Shown here one piece after another: positions 42,681-52,542 of a stretch of DNA of 64,000 bases; positions within the stretch are counted from its first letter, which is position 1; the number at the start of each line of letters is the position of its first letter. The notes beneath the pieces were generated by a model, which worked only from the letters and a program-made list of their open reading frames with translations, did not search any database and was not told the DNA's origin. The stretch is from Calothrix brevissima NIES-22 (lineage in GTDB: Bacteria > Cyanobacteriota > Cyanobacteriia > Cyanobacteriales > Nostocaceae). The position numbers and the translations under genes were made by a program. The stretch is from the NCBI RefSeq assembly GCF_002367995.1, contig NZ_AP018207.1, forward strand, positions 6,672,104 to 6,736,103. Direction: 5' to 3'.

Positions 42681-44243
42681 TTAAACATCACTAACTACTT
42701 CTGAAGAAGCTGCTATTTGCAATGGTAAAGACAACACATAACGATATCCTGATTCTGGAGAACCTTGAATAGCGATTTGTCCACCATGTAATTCAGCTAG
42801 CTGACAGCTAAGTAATAAACCTAAGCTTTCGCGAGACAAATTATTACGTGGTTGCGCCACATCCATTGCTGCATTCATCGTCATGACATCTGAGTGAGAA
42901 TCGCTCAAGTGGTTGGCAGTTTCCACTACTAGGGGTAAATTGCCTACAGATTCGTGATTGTCTAAATGGAGATTATAATTTCCTGTCTCGCCAGTTAATT
43001 CCAGCAAAGATAAGGGACTGAGACGAAAATAAGGATCGACCTCAGTAATTCCGTCTCCTAGCCAAGGATGTGAAACCCATACTGTAATGTTGAGCGTGTT
43101 TTCTTTGTAAGAAACATGAATTCGCACCACACTACCAGTAGCAGAGAGTTGAATCACGCTAAAAATTAGGTGATACAGCATTTGTCTGACTTTATCTTTA
43201 TCTAAAGGACAAATGCGACTGTGTCCTGGTTCAATAGATAGACGAATATCTTGCTCGCGACGATTGGCTGCTTCTTCTAGAGTATTGATCGCTTGTTGGC
43301 AAACCATTTCAATATCTACAGGAGCAATGTTCAATTCGTTGGAACCATCATCCATTGCGCCTAGTTCAGTAATTTCATTGACTAAGGATAGTAAATATCG
43401 ACCACTGTGTTGGATGATATCGAGGTATTCTCTTTGCTTAGTTGTCAATGGCCCGTATATCTCTCTCCCTAAGACACTAGCCATACCTAGTACAGAAGTT
43501 AAGGGTGTGCGTAACTCCTGAGTTAGCTGTGCTAATAGTTCCAGCTTGAGTTGTTTAGTAGAAACAGAATCTGGTTCTAAAGTAGGTGAAGCAATTTTGA
43601 TTTCCGTGTTAGGGCGATCGCTAAATGGTAAACTCAGGGTGTTTTGCCCAACACTGACTTCTGACTTGGCTTTGAGCAATCGATTACGCTCAAATTCGCT
43701 CATGCTCCAACGAGCGATGATTTGTAAAAATTCAATATCACGAGTAGTAAAATTACGGGGTACTAAGTCCATTACCGCTAATGCACCTAGACAATGGCCA
43801 GAAGCATCAATTAATGGCGCTCCCAAGTAAGCACGGATGCCATAATCCTGAATTAACTTACTAGAGGCGAGTACGGGATCTGTAATTTTATGTGTATCAT
43901 TTATGACTAAGACTTGAAAGCTGTCTACTACTTGGGTACAAAACGATTCCCGGCGTAATAATTGACGGCTTTGTGCTAAATGATTCATTAGTCCCAGTCT
44001 CGATAAACCGACTGCGGACTTAAACCAATGACGTTCTTGATCGACAAATCCTAAAATGGAAATTGGTGCTTCCAAAAAATGAGCCGCAGTTTGAGTTGCT
44101 TCTTCAAAAACAGGAATTGTTTCTGATTGCCGCAAACCTAATTCTGATAAGGCTTCTAGGCGTTGTTTCTCTCTTGTTTCTTGGGAAGTCCAACCATCTT
44201 TTAGAGCAGATAATTTGTTTTCAGGCTCTACCATTGCCACCAT
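42681..44243 (-). CDS. GAF domain protein with degenerate histidine kinase core
   Basis: 520 residues. GAF domain about 40-190 (PVFEEATQTAAHFLEAPISI, YLGAPLIDASGHCLGALAVM). Then a HisKA-like region in which the phosphoacceptor motif HELRTPL reads QELRTPL (AQLTQELRTPLTSVLGMASV, about 240): the His is replaced by Gln (CAG). The ATP-binding part is also degraded: the N-box is LIFSVIQLSATGS with no Asn, no DxGxG is seen, only the final GLLLSCQLAELHGGQIAIQG and the terminal strands are typical. So the protein should not autophosphorylate. It may be a sensory scaffold or a partner of an active kinase. ATG at 44243. Confidence 0.88.
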   Translation of the reverse strand: MVAMVEPENKLSALKDGWTSQETREKQRLEALSELGLRQSETIPVFEEATQTAAHFLEAPISILGFVDQERHWFKSAVGLSRLGLMNHLAQSRQLLRRESFCTQVVDSFQVLVINDTHKITDPVLASSKLIQDYGIRAYLGAPLIDASGHCLGALAVMDLVPRNFTTRDIEFLQIIARWSMSEFERNRLLKAKSEVSVGQNTLSLPFSDRPNTEIKIASPTLEPDSVSTKQLKLELLAQLTQELRTPLTSVLGMASVLGREIYGPLTTKQREYLDIIQHSGRYLLSLVNEITELGAMDDGSNELNIAPVDIEMVCQQAINTLEEAANRREQDIRLSIEPGHSRICPLDKDKVRQMLYHLIFSVIQLSATGSVVRIHVSYKENTLNITVWVSHPWLGDGITEVDPYFRLSPLSLLELTGETGNYNLHLDNHESVGNLPLVVETANHLSDSHSDVMTMNAAMDVAQPRNNLSRESLGLLLSCQLAELHGGQIAIQGSPESGYRYVLSLPLQIAASSEVVSDV

Positions 44244-45097
44244 GACCTTGATAATTGTTTGATACAGGAGTTTATATAACCACTTGTTGTGGGTTATTAT
44301 TTGCTATTTTTAAGCATTCCCCAAATTCACCTCAGATAAACAAACTTTGAGCAAAATTTTTTATTTTCTTCTGTGAGTTTGTAAAGAGTATCAGTAAATA
44401 TTCGAGTAAGCACTAAAAGAATCACTATTAATTTAGCTTTGACTACTAGACAGCGTTAGTTTTGGTTTTCACTTGGGTAACATAACAGCAAGGATGGAAA
44501 ATAAAGTTTACCATGCTGATGTCTATTCAGACTTTTACTTTGTATATATTCAGCGATCGTTGCTGAAAATAGTTATCTATTGAGTTTCCGATGAGCATAA
44601 TTGGAAATATAAATAATATTGTCGATAAAATTATCCAAAAACTTTAAATTATTTATTTTAGCTGAGGTTTTCTGCAAATAAAACATAGTATTTGGCTAAG
44701 AATTCTACAATAACTTATCTAAAATTAGAGATTTAACGATTCTGTACAACAAATTATCATTTCAGTACCTATCTTAAATAAGAAAAATTTATTAATTTAT
44801 TTCATCGTTTCTACTGAAGGAAAATCAATACATTATGAATAAAGTAAATAAATATTTACAAGTATTTTTCTCAGGTTAGGACAAATATCCCGATCAGAAG
44901 AATCATTATATAAATATTTAGTTAAATAGCATAATTAGTATGCTGTCAGATATAATTGATATCTCTAATGGGTAGTTTTGTCAAATAATTAAATATTTTT
45001 ATAAAATATTTGAATTAATAAAAGTAAAAATTAACAATTCCTCCACAGCAGCAAGATTTTCCTGATTTAAATATTGAAATTCCCCGGACATATAGTA
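44244..45097. other. AT-rich gene-less spacer
   Basis: About 850 bases without an open frame or repeat that I can support. It separates the GAF gene from the polysaccharide locus and presumably holds promoters for both divergent units. No defined operator motif stands out. Confidence 0.6.
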
Positions 45098-46261
45098 ATG
45101 AATAAAAGTAGTATTAAAATTCCTTTTGTTAATCTAAATTTGCAACACCAACCGATACAAATTCAGTTAGAGCAAGCAATCCAGACTGTAGTATCTCAAG
45201 GAGATTTTATTTTAGGACAAGCAGTTGCAGATTTTGAGCGAGAATTTGCAGCCGCTTCTGGTGCAAAATATGGTATAGGCGTGGCTTCAGGAACGGATGC
45301 GATCGCACTCGGTTTACAGGCTTGTAATATTGGTAGTGGTGATGAGGTTTTATTACCCGTTAATACCTTTATCGCCACCTTAATTGGCGTACTACAAGCT
45401 GGTGCTAAACCGATTTTTGTAGATTGCGATCGCCAAACAGCTTTAATTGATTTAGCAGCAGCAGCAAAATTAGTGACACCAAAGACTAAAGCAATTATTC
45501 CTGTACATCTATATGGTCAAATGGTATCACCAAGACAGTTGCTAGATTTTGCTCAGACATATAACCTGCTAATTTTTGAAGATGCAGCACAAGCACATTT
45601 AGCAGCAAGAGAAGGATATTTTGCAGGTTCGGTGGGAATAGCAGCAGCTTTTAGTTTTTATCCCAGCAAAAATTTAGGAGGATTTGGCGATGGGGGAATG
45701 CTATTAACGCGAGATCCAGATATTGCGCAAAAAATGGTGCGGTTGCGGAATTATGGCGCAGTGCAAAAGTATTTTCATGTAGAAATGGGGACAAATAGCC
45801 GCTTAGATACCTTACAAGCAGCAGTATTACTAGAGAAGCTACCATATTTACCCAAATGGAATTGCGATCGCAATCATATCGCTAAACAATACGATCGCGA
45901 ATTATTACCCTTAGCATCTTTTGGGATTACTCCTATAGAAAATCACAGCGATACAGGACATGTATATCATCTTTATGTGATTAAAATTGATGATTCTTGT
46001 ACTTTCACACGCCAGCAAATTCAAGACAAACTCGCAGAATTGGGAATTCAGACAGGAATTCATTACCCAATTCCCTGTCATCTCCAACCAGCATTTACAA
46101 ATTTAGGCTATCAAGCGGGAGATTTCCCCCAAGCAGAAGCATTAGCCAAGCAAATATTATCCTTACCTATGTATCCAGGTTTAAGCAGTAGTGAAATTAC
46201 AGAAATTGTAAGTGCGATCGCATCAATACTTAGTAGTTCACAACAATTATTATGCCTTTAA
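45098..46261 (+). CDS. DegT/DnrJ/EryC1/StrS-family sugar aminotransferase
   Basis: 387 residues from the ATG at 45098 (frame open to a TTG at 45074). PLP-dependent: IPFVNLNLQHQPIQIQLEQA, GVASGTDAIALGLQACNIGS, PVHLYGQMVSPRQLLDFA, FEDAAQAHLAAREG, and the catalytic Lys in FYPSKNLGGFGDGGML. Members aminate keto-sugar nucleotides, for surface polysaccharides in many bacteria. The position next to the exosortase and the polysaccharide export genes fits an exopolysaccharide role; the substrate is unknown. Confidence 0.92.
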   Translation: MNKSSIKIPFVNLNLQHQPIQIQLEQAIQTVVSQGDFILGQAVADFEREFAAASGAKYGIGVASGTDAIALGLQACNIGSGDEVLLPVNTFIATLIGVLQAGAKPIFVDCDRQTALIDLAAAAKLVTPKTKAIIPVHLYGQMVSPRQLLDFAQTYNLLIFEDAAQAHLAAREGYFAGSVGIAAAFSFYPSKNLGGFGDGGMLLTRDPDIAQKMVRLRNYGAVQKYFHVEMGTNSRLDTLQAAVLLEKLPYLPKWNCDRNHIAKQYDRELLPLASFGITPIENHSDTGHVYHLYVIKIDDSCTFTRQQIQDKLAELGIQTGIHYPIPCHLQPAFTNLGYQAGDFPQAEALAKQILSLPMYPGLSSSEITEIVSAIASILSSSQQLLCL

Positions 46262-46369
46262 ATATTTCCTAGACACTTAAAGCACTCTTGGATTGGGATA
46301 TTAGACTCCTTCCAAAAACAACTGACAACTGACAAGCGAAGCGCAATAAATTTTGCATTGCTAAAAATC

Positions 46370-47263
46370 ATGGCAATCCAACAATATCTCAAAATTAGGA
46401 ATACAGAGCAATTACTTAATCTAGCAATTTTAGGCGTTTTAATCCTACTTTATGCGCCGATATTACTACATTGGGTTGATGGTTGGTTGCATAAAAATAT
46501 TAGTACAGAACACGAATATTTTAGCCACGGTTTAATCGGTCTACCTTTTGCTAGTTATCTAATATGGCTACAACGCAAACAATGGCAAAGATTACCAAAT
46601 ATCATTCATCCTCTTGGTGCTATTTTGCTATTAATTGGGGGAGTATTTTATTTAAGTGGTGTAACTGAGTGGGTTAACCTTTCCTTCCCCGCTATTTTAG
46701 CCGGATTGTGTTTATGGTTCAAAGGTATCCCAGGTTTAAAATTGCAAAGATTTCCGCTATTACTAATATTTTTAGCAACCCCAACGTCATTACCTTATCT
46801 GATTGCGCCTTATACCTTACCATTGCAAAGTTTCATTGCTGGTACGGCTGGGTTTATACTCAATCAGTTTGGTATGGAAGTAACTGTTGAAAGCATAAAT
46901 TTATTTGTAGGTGGAAGAATTGTAGAAGTTGCACCTTATTGTGCAGGACTGAAAATGTTATTTACTACTCTATATGTCAGCTTAATGCTACTTTATTGGA
47001 CAGGTGCTTTATCTTCACGCCGCACAACCCAATGGTTTTTAATCATTGCTGTTGTGATTAGTATTAGTGCCAATATTATTCGCAACACTGCATTGACATT
47101 TTTTCATGGTACAGGTCAAGAAGCTGCGTTTAAATGGTTGCATGATAGTTGGGGTGGTGACCTCTATTCTGCTTGTATGTTGGTTTTATTAGTGCCTTTG
47201 TTGGATAAAATCAATAGCTATTTTGCTACAGTTCCCGATGTCGAAGCAGAAGCAGAGAGTTAG
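46370..47263 (+). CDS. crtB: Cyanoexosortase B
   Basis: About 297 residues from ATG at 46370. Eight or so membrane segments; the exosortase active site is present as a Cys in EVAPYCAGLKMLFTTLYV, an Arg in ANIIRNTALTFFHGTG and the following His. This layout is the exosortase type named cyanoexosortase B (crtB; not the phytoene synthase gene of the same symbol). It is a membrane cysteine transpeptidase that processes sorting-signal proteins, usually beside exopolysaccharide genes. Its usual associated protein is encoded at 58551, 11 kb away, beyond the inserted island. A perfect hairpin follows at 47301. Confidence 0.85.
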   Translation: MAIQQYLKIRNTEQLLNLAILGVLILLYAPILLHWVDGWLHKNISTEHEYFSHGLIGLPFASYLIWLQRKQWQRLPNIIHPLGAILLLIGGVFYLSGVTEWVNLSFPAILAGLCLWFKGIPGLKLQRFPLLLIFLATPTSLPYLIAPYTLPLQSFIAGTAGFILNQFGMEVTVESINLFVGGRIVEVAPYCAGLKMLFTTLYVSLMLLYWTGALSSRRTTQWFLIIAVVISISANIIRNTALTFFHGTGQEAAFKWLHDSWGGDLYSACMLVLLVPLLDKINSYFATVPDVEAEAES

Positions 47264-47300
47264 AAAACAATTTAATTTATCAAAACAGAAGTTACCCTTC

Positions 47301-47333
47301 AGATCCCCGACTTCTTGAAGAAGTCGGGGATCT
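47301..47333. terminator. Perfect 15-bp hairpin after cyanoexosortase B
   Basis: AGATCCCCGACTTCT, a 3-base loop, then the exact complement AGAAGTCGGGGATCT. The stem is GC-rich in its middle. It lacks a T-run, and near-identical sequences are common dispersed repeats in Nostoc genomes, so it may be a repeat that also terminates. Confidence 0.65.
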
Positions 47334-47382
47334 AAATACTGCTTAAGTAAGTTAAGAATATTGTCAGGATTCAGGTCTAAAT

Positions 47383-48052
47383 TTAAGAAATTAAAGATGG
47401 TGCTTGTACACCAGAGTGAACCATCGCTTTTATAGCTTGCTCAAAAAATTCAATAACAGAACGCCCTTGACGACGACAAGTTTGTACGACCGTCAATAAA
47501 TTGGCAGTATGTTTAAATCTCTCCATCGAGCGAGAGCCACCACTGACTTTACGTTTCGTTACAGCCAAACGGAGCGATCGTTCCGCTAGGTTATTATCCC
47601 CAGGGATCTCTGGATGGTCTATAAAATACCACCATTGATGTGCTTTATCCCGTAGCGATCGTAAAAGCTTACCAGCGTCCCCCCCTGCTTTCCCAATCCA
47701 CTGATTTATGGATGACTCAACTAGTGCTTTGAACTGAGAACCCCAACTCAAGAACTCTAGGATATTTTGATTTTTCTGGAATAAACTGTAGTTTTTAAAT
47801 GCTTCATCAATCAGATTGACGAATTTATTCCCAATTTCAAGGTTGTTTAAGCCTGGAAGCTTGATCAGCTTCTTAAAATGGCGGCGTAAATGTGCTAAAC
47901 ATTTCTGTTGGGCTTTTACGTCGTAACCGTTATAAACGCATGTTTAGCGTCTCTATCGCGATCGCCTGCTCGATAATGATATCCACCAGTTGTTCGGTTG
48001 CCAACTGTCCAAGGGTTTCGCGGTCTAACTTTAGCGGCAGGTCTTTTTCCAT
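47383..48052 (-). pseudogene. IS66-family transposase remnant with large internal deletion
   Basis: The minus strand opens at 48052 with MEKDLPLKLDRETLGQLATE, QLVDIIIEQAIAIETLNMRL, an IS66 TnpC-like N-terminus, then a stop. Directly behind it, in another frame, comes YNGYDVKAQQKCLAHLRRHF, continuing to the C-terminal half with the catalytic-Glu block NNLAERSLRLAVTKRKVSGG and the stop at 47383. The DDE core between, about 200-250 codons, is gone. No TnpA or TnpB and no clear IS ends are seen, so the element is dead. It marks one edge of the inserted island. Confidence 0.8.
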
Positions 48053-48120
48053 AATTGTGATAATCCGCCTCGTCTGTCACACTTGTCAATACCCCCTGAC
48101 CTGAATCCTTACAGAATATT

Positions 48121-48377
48121 CGTAGGTTAGGTTGAGGCTTTGCGTAGGCGTAGCCTTCCCGCAGGGTAACCCAACAAATTTAACTTAATATTTACTTTAT
48201 CTCTTAATACTGCACACTTTGTTAATATTCGTAGGTTCGGTTGAGGGTTTGCGTAGATGAGGAGCGGCTTAAGGTAGGTTAACCCAACAAAGGGAGCAAA
48301 ATGTTGGGTTTCGTTCCTCAAACGCCACATGCTTTAAGCCGGGAAACCCGTCCAACGCAGTGGCTCCCCAACCTACA
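48121..48377. repeat. Two partial GTAGGTTGGG elements
   Basis: CGTAGGTTAGGTTGAGGCTT (from 48121) and CGTAGGTTCGGTTGAGGGTT (from 48230), both paired with AACCCAACAA; then TGTTGGGTTTCGTTCCTCAA to CCCCAACCTAC (48302-48377), matching 6338-6411 nearly base for base. It separates the IS66 remnant from the 3' end of the defence-like operon. Confidence 0.75.
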
Positions 48378-48441
48378 CATTTACATAAAAACTATAAATT
48401 ATGTAAAATAACAGCTAGCACCCTAATTATTAATGCAAGAT

Positions 48442-50808
48442 TTAAGCTTGCACAATATTATTTAAATCATCTTCAGTTGCAGTTCCTTCTATCATTTCTT
48501 GAAAATATTGATTGAGTGGTTTTCTTCTACTGACTTGTCTTACTATGATTCTATCCTGCTTGAAATGATTAATAACTCTTTTAGCAGTTATATTTTCTAT
48601 TGAAGCATCTTGACAAAATAGTTTATCATGCTCACGAAATGACAATAAATATAATAAAGATAGAAATGCATTTTCTTTATATGCTCTATCAAAATTATTA
48701 TAAGACTTACTAAGTAAGTATTCCATAATTAACTTAAAATGTTCTCGATAATTTAGGGATGCCACTGGAGAATCAAAATTATAGTACCAAAGTAAAATTC
48801 TACCGTAACCCCATAAATATTGGCTATTTTCTAAATTATAGTTTGAGTGAAAATAATTAAAGTATTGCTGTTGCAGTTCTTCTTTTATTGCTACCCTAGC
48901 AAGACATTGTAGATATTCCTTGTCTAGATTAGCATATTTAATTTGGCTGGCAGTAGTAAATGGGCGTGGAGAAAATAGTCTATTGGGTAGTAAATATTGG
49001 GAAAATTGATATAATTGACCTACAAAAATAGTTGCAGATGCTAAAAAATTTTTATGATGGTTACTCAATCTATCACTATGTTGAAGCTCAAGTAAGCTGG
49101 AGATGATATCAACTATATTATTAAGTCTTAGATTTTGCAATTCGTTTTTTAATTCACTAACAACCATATCGGTTGATAAAGCATCTATGAATTTTAGTCT
49201 ATTATTTTTTTGAAACTTATTTATACAATTGATTAAGTCTAAGAAGGTATCCCTATTTGTTGAATAGCTAATATTTTCAGTATCAGACAATTTTTGAGAT
49301 ATATCTCGTAAAGGTAACTTAAATTCTTCTAAATCTGGGCTGTTTTTTAATCTATTAATTTGAGATATAGATTTTTGCTGACGAGTGCTAGTAATTTTTG
49401 CAGGTGGAATATAGCTATAGGATTTTTGTATTCTATCTGCCAGAAAAGTATTGATATTATTATATTTACCATCTATATCTGTAACTTTAAGTTCAGGAAA
49501 AGAGCCGGGTTGCAGATGAAACTCTATACGTATGCGGACATCCTGATTAACTTCATAGTCTTTAATTTCAATTTTATAGTCTTGTGGTATGCCATGTTTA
49601 CTGTAATCTTCACCATTGACCCTGATAGGTAAATTAGCTATTTTATTTTTTATGCGGAAAAATTTCTGATCTAAACTAGGAATATTCCCGATTAAAACTT
49701 TGCGATCGCCTTCATAAGAAATAGCATCTTCTGGATTAGATAATTGAATCCATTGTCTTGATACTCTCCCTTGAGAGTCTGGAATACCGATGGCGAATTC
49801 TATTTGATCGAGATAAATTCCAAAAAGCGGGAAGTTACACTCAAGTTTTTTCTCCCATATTTGATGAAACTCTTGAAAGAGGGGGTTAAGACAAATAAAT
49901 TCTGGTAATTGTTGCGGGATGTCTGCAAAAATATTGTACTGACTGACTAGTACAAATTGATATTGTGAGTGGTTACTAGCTAGTCGTCTGAGAGATTGAA
50001 TATTGATTGTATTGGATACAATATTTGCGATCGCAGCAATTGATAAAGTTACTCTTTTATAAAAAATCTGCCGATTGTATAAAATTTCTGTAACAATATT
50101 TATATTTTCTTCATTTATACAAGGCTGGAGAATTTTGAAAAGAGAAATTTTCTGTAAATAGCTGGTGAGATGATTAACTGTATCAACATTATTAGCCAAT
50201 GCAGGAAAGTTATCTGATATAATTTTGGTCGCTATATTCTTACAAATATTTTGATATGTTTCTTGAGAATTGTAAGATTGCTCGCAAGTTATTGGGTTTT
50301 TAGTGTTAAGAATTGGAATTTTATAAGGGCTGTTTTCTCGACAGGATAAATCAAGGGGAATTATTTTGAAACTACTAAAATTATCTAATTCGACAAAAAT
50401 TAAAGGTTTATTGATTGGCTGATGGCTAATTTGAGAATAATAATTCCAGTAATGATAAGCGCTACTGTATAAATAACCATCTCGATGTTCTAAAAAATTA
50501 CTCATACTCAGCGTCATCAAATCCACTGTATCCCGGATAATGAATAAGCGCTGTTTTTCTGCTTGAGTTAGTTCCGTACCTACCAAGAGATAATCTAGAT
50601 TATTTCGGTTTATCGTCAACTCTTGGGGATAATTTGCATTGATGATAGGTTCTTGAATATAGGGATGATTGAAATATTTTTGTAATAATTTTTTGTATTC
50701 TCTGGGTAAATCTTCCGGGGAGGGAACTAATGGCTGAAGTGGCTCATCAAATAGTTGAGAATATTGGCAACATTCAATGTAAGATTCTAAATTTAATAAT
50801 CTAGTCAT
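48442..50808 (-). CDS. Large unknown protein, last gene of the McrBC-like operon
   Basis: 788 residues, ATG at 50808, three bases after the stop of the PLD-like gene, so translationally coupled. Rich in Asn, Ile, Leu, Tyr and Ser; mainly helical at both ends. The central part (about 340-480: GIYLDQIEFAIGIPDSQGRV, KYNNINTFLADR, and a strand-rich segment YKIEIKDYEVNQDVRIRIEF) looks beta-rich and faintly recalls the substrate-binding part of Hsp70-type proteins, but I cannot support that. No nuclease, NTPase or helicase motif is visible. Its constant pairing with the other four genes would have to be checked in other genomes. Confidence 0.8.
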   Translation of the reverse strand: MTRLLNLESYIECCQYSQLFDEPLQPLVPSPEDLPREYKKLLQKYFNHPYIQEPIINANYPQELTINRNNLDYLLVGTELTQAEKQRLFIIRDTVDLMTLSMSNFLEHRDGYLYSSAYHYWNYYSQISHQPINKPLIFVELDNFSSFKIIPLDLSCRENSPYKIPILNTKNPITCEQSYNSQETYQNICKNIATKIISDNFPALANNVDTVNHLTSYLQKISLFKILQPCINEENINIVTEILYNRQIFYKRVTLSIAAIANIVSNTINIQSLRRLASNHSQYQFVLVSQYNIFADIPQQLPEFICLNPLFQEFHQIWEKKLECNFPLFGIYLDQIEFAIGIPDSQGRVSRQWIQLSNPEDAISYEGDRKVLIGNIPSLDQKFFRIKNKIANLPIRVNGEDYSKHGIPQDYKIEIKDYEVNQDVRIRIEFHLQPGSFPELKVTDIDGKYNNINTFLADRIQKSYSYIPPAKITSTRQQKSISQINRLKNSPDLEEFKLPLRDISQKLSDTENISYSTNRDTFLDLINCINKFQKNNRLKFIDALSTDMVVSELKNELQNLRLNNIVDIISSLLELQHSDRLSNHHKNFLASATIFVGQLYQFSQYLLPNRLFSPRPFTTASQIKYANLDKEYLQCLARVAIKEELQQQYFNYFHSNYNLENSQYLWGYGRILLWYYNFDSPVASLNYREHFKLIMEYLLSKSYNNFDRAYKENAFLSLLYLLSFREHDKLFCQDASIENITAKRVINHFKQDRIIVRQVSRRKPLNQYFQEMIEGTATEDDLNNIVQA

Positions 50809-50811
50809 AAA

Positions 50812-52542
50812 TTAAATATTTAATGAGTTAAGATTTTCAATTAATTGATTAATTTCTTGTCTGTTAGTAGTTTTATACATTAAATCATGTAGAGATAATG
50901 CCCTACTACTAAAATTAAAATTAATTCCGCCAATATAAGCGACTTGATTACCTAAAAGAGTAATTTTGGCATGAAGTCTATTGGTTTTGTGTACATTAAA
51001 TCCTGGTTGATGAATGGGAATTTGCGAATCAACAAATATGTACGTATCTAAATTTCTGAGATATTCGGCTATTTCTGGAGATGGTTGGAAGCTGCGACTG
51101 TAAATTTTTACCTGTCCCTGAAAATGGCTCAGTTGTTGTATTAAATCTTTTTGGTATTGGCGTGGTATTAATAAATTAGGATAATGCTCATATTTGTCAT
51201 CAGCATAACGATTTATAGAACGGAGACGAAATCCATCATAGCTAGTATCTGGTATGACTTCATCGCGGCTATATTTGTACCAATATTGGCGGAATAAATT
51301 AATTAATTGTTCGTGATTAGCATAATTACGAGTAACTACACCTGCTTCAATATTAAAATCTAAGCTTCCTTTCGTGATATTTGCAGAACCTAAATAAGCA
51401 TGTTGTTCAGAAATATAGGTTTTTAAATGAAACGCCCCACTACGAATGCGAATATTATCATTATCATTATCACGTAATAGTTTTCTTAAACACCTCTTTT
51501 TTAGCTCATCAGAATGGTGATAAATTTCTGGTACAGATACATTAATTGATGTTTCAGTATCAATTCTATCAAGGACTTCATTCCTCAAGTCAGTTAAAAT
51601 CCAAACTCCTAAAGGTAACTCGCGTGATTTTTCGCAAATTAATTCTGTTAAATTTTCATCTTCAATGATGTAACTAGAAATTAATAAAAATTGACGGGCG
51701 CTAGAAATAATTGTGTTTAAAGCATAACGACTTTTATCTCTACCAAGTATCAATTTCAATCCTGGAGGTAAAGATTGATCGTGACTAATTTCATTAGGTA
51801 GGTTGACAATTGGTACTTGATTATATTGATGTTGATAATTTTGAATAAGTAATTGGACAGGTTGTGATAAATCTGTGGATTCACTTACATGTAATCGCAG
51901 ATACGTAATTGCTTCTCTTAAATTTAAAGATAAATCCTCTTGTGTAATCCATATTTTTAGCTCAGGATATTCAGGATGTAGAATAGAAAAGTTATTAAAA
52001 TCTAGAGACTGTAAAGCTAAATGCATTTTTCTAAAATCTGCTAAATCTTGCCAGAAGTTTACAGCACATTGCCAAATAGTTTCACTAAAAGTATCAGATA
52101 AGCCTGGATAGAAAGGTTTTTCTAAGGTAACAGTATAAATCCCTGTTTGCACTGAATCGCTACCTATCCAGACAGGAATTTGTGGATTGTCTGGGGTAAG
52201 ATGTAAATTGGCTATTGGGGAAATAAATTGATAACAGTATGTGTTTGCAACCTGTGTTTCTAATTGCGATTTTACTGGATGAAGAAGTTGCAAGGATGAT
52301 ACTTGATATAGTTGATTTTCTGTTGCTACTCCCTGCGCTTGTTTTAACAAATTAATTAAAACAGGTTCGGGGATAAAATTTAATCCAAAAGATTGACGTA
52401 AGATTTGCGGGGTGCGCGTGCGGTGTTGTGTTGCTACTGCTTGTATTTCTCGGATGATATCGACTAGTGAAACAGGAATTGAGTCTGTACCAGTCAACTG
52501 AATGCGATGAAATTCACCTTGGAGTTGGTACTGAAGTTTCAT
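50812..52542 (-). CDS. Phospholipase D-like protein
   Basis: 576 residues. Two HxK motifs define the PLD fold: FHLKTYISEQHAYLGSANIT (His372, Lys374) and RLHAKITLLGNQVAYIGGIN (His524, Lys526). After each Lys the usual Asp four residues on is Glu or Gly, so the motifs are HxKx4E and HxKx4G. The GSAN/GGIN blocks after each motif are normal for PLD nucleases and phosphodiesterases. The first about 260 residues are a separate N-terminal region without known motif. Start ATG overlaps the stop of the helicase gene by four bases (ATGA). In the McrBC-like context it is a candidate effector nuclease. Confidence 0.85.
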   Translation of the reverse strand: MKLQYQLQGEFHRIQLTGTDSIPVSLVDIIREIQAVATQHRTRTPQILRQSFGLNFIPEPVLINLLKQAQGVATENQLYQVSSLQLLHPVKSQLETQVANTYCYQFISPIANLHLTPDNPQIPVWIGSDSVQTGIYTVTLEKPFYPGLSDTFSETIWQCAVNFWQDLADFRKMHLALQSLDFNNFSILHPEYPELKIWITQEDLSLNLREAITYLRLHVSESTDLSQPVQLLIQNYQHQYNQVPIVNLPNEISHDQSLPPGLKLILGRDKSRYALNTIISSARQFLLISSYIIEDENLTELICEKSRELPLGVWILTDLRNEVLDRIDTETSINVSVPEIYHHSDELKKRCLRKLLRDNDNDNIRIRSGAFHLKTYISEQHAYLGSANITKGSLDFNIEAGVVTRNYANHEQLINLFRQYWYKYSRDEVIPDTSYDGFRLRSINRYADDKYEHYPNLLIPRQYQKDLIQQLSHFQGQVKIYSRSFQPSPEIAEYLRNLDTYIFVDSQIPIHQPGFNVHKTNRLHAKITLLGNQVAYIGGINFNFSSRALSLHDLMYKTTNRQEINQLIENLNSLNI

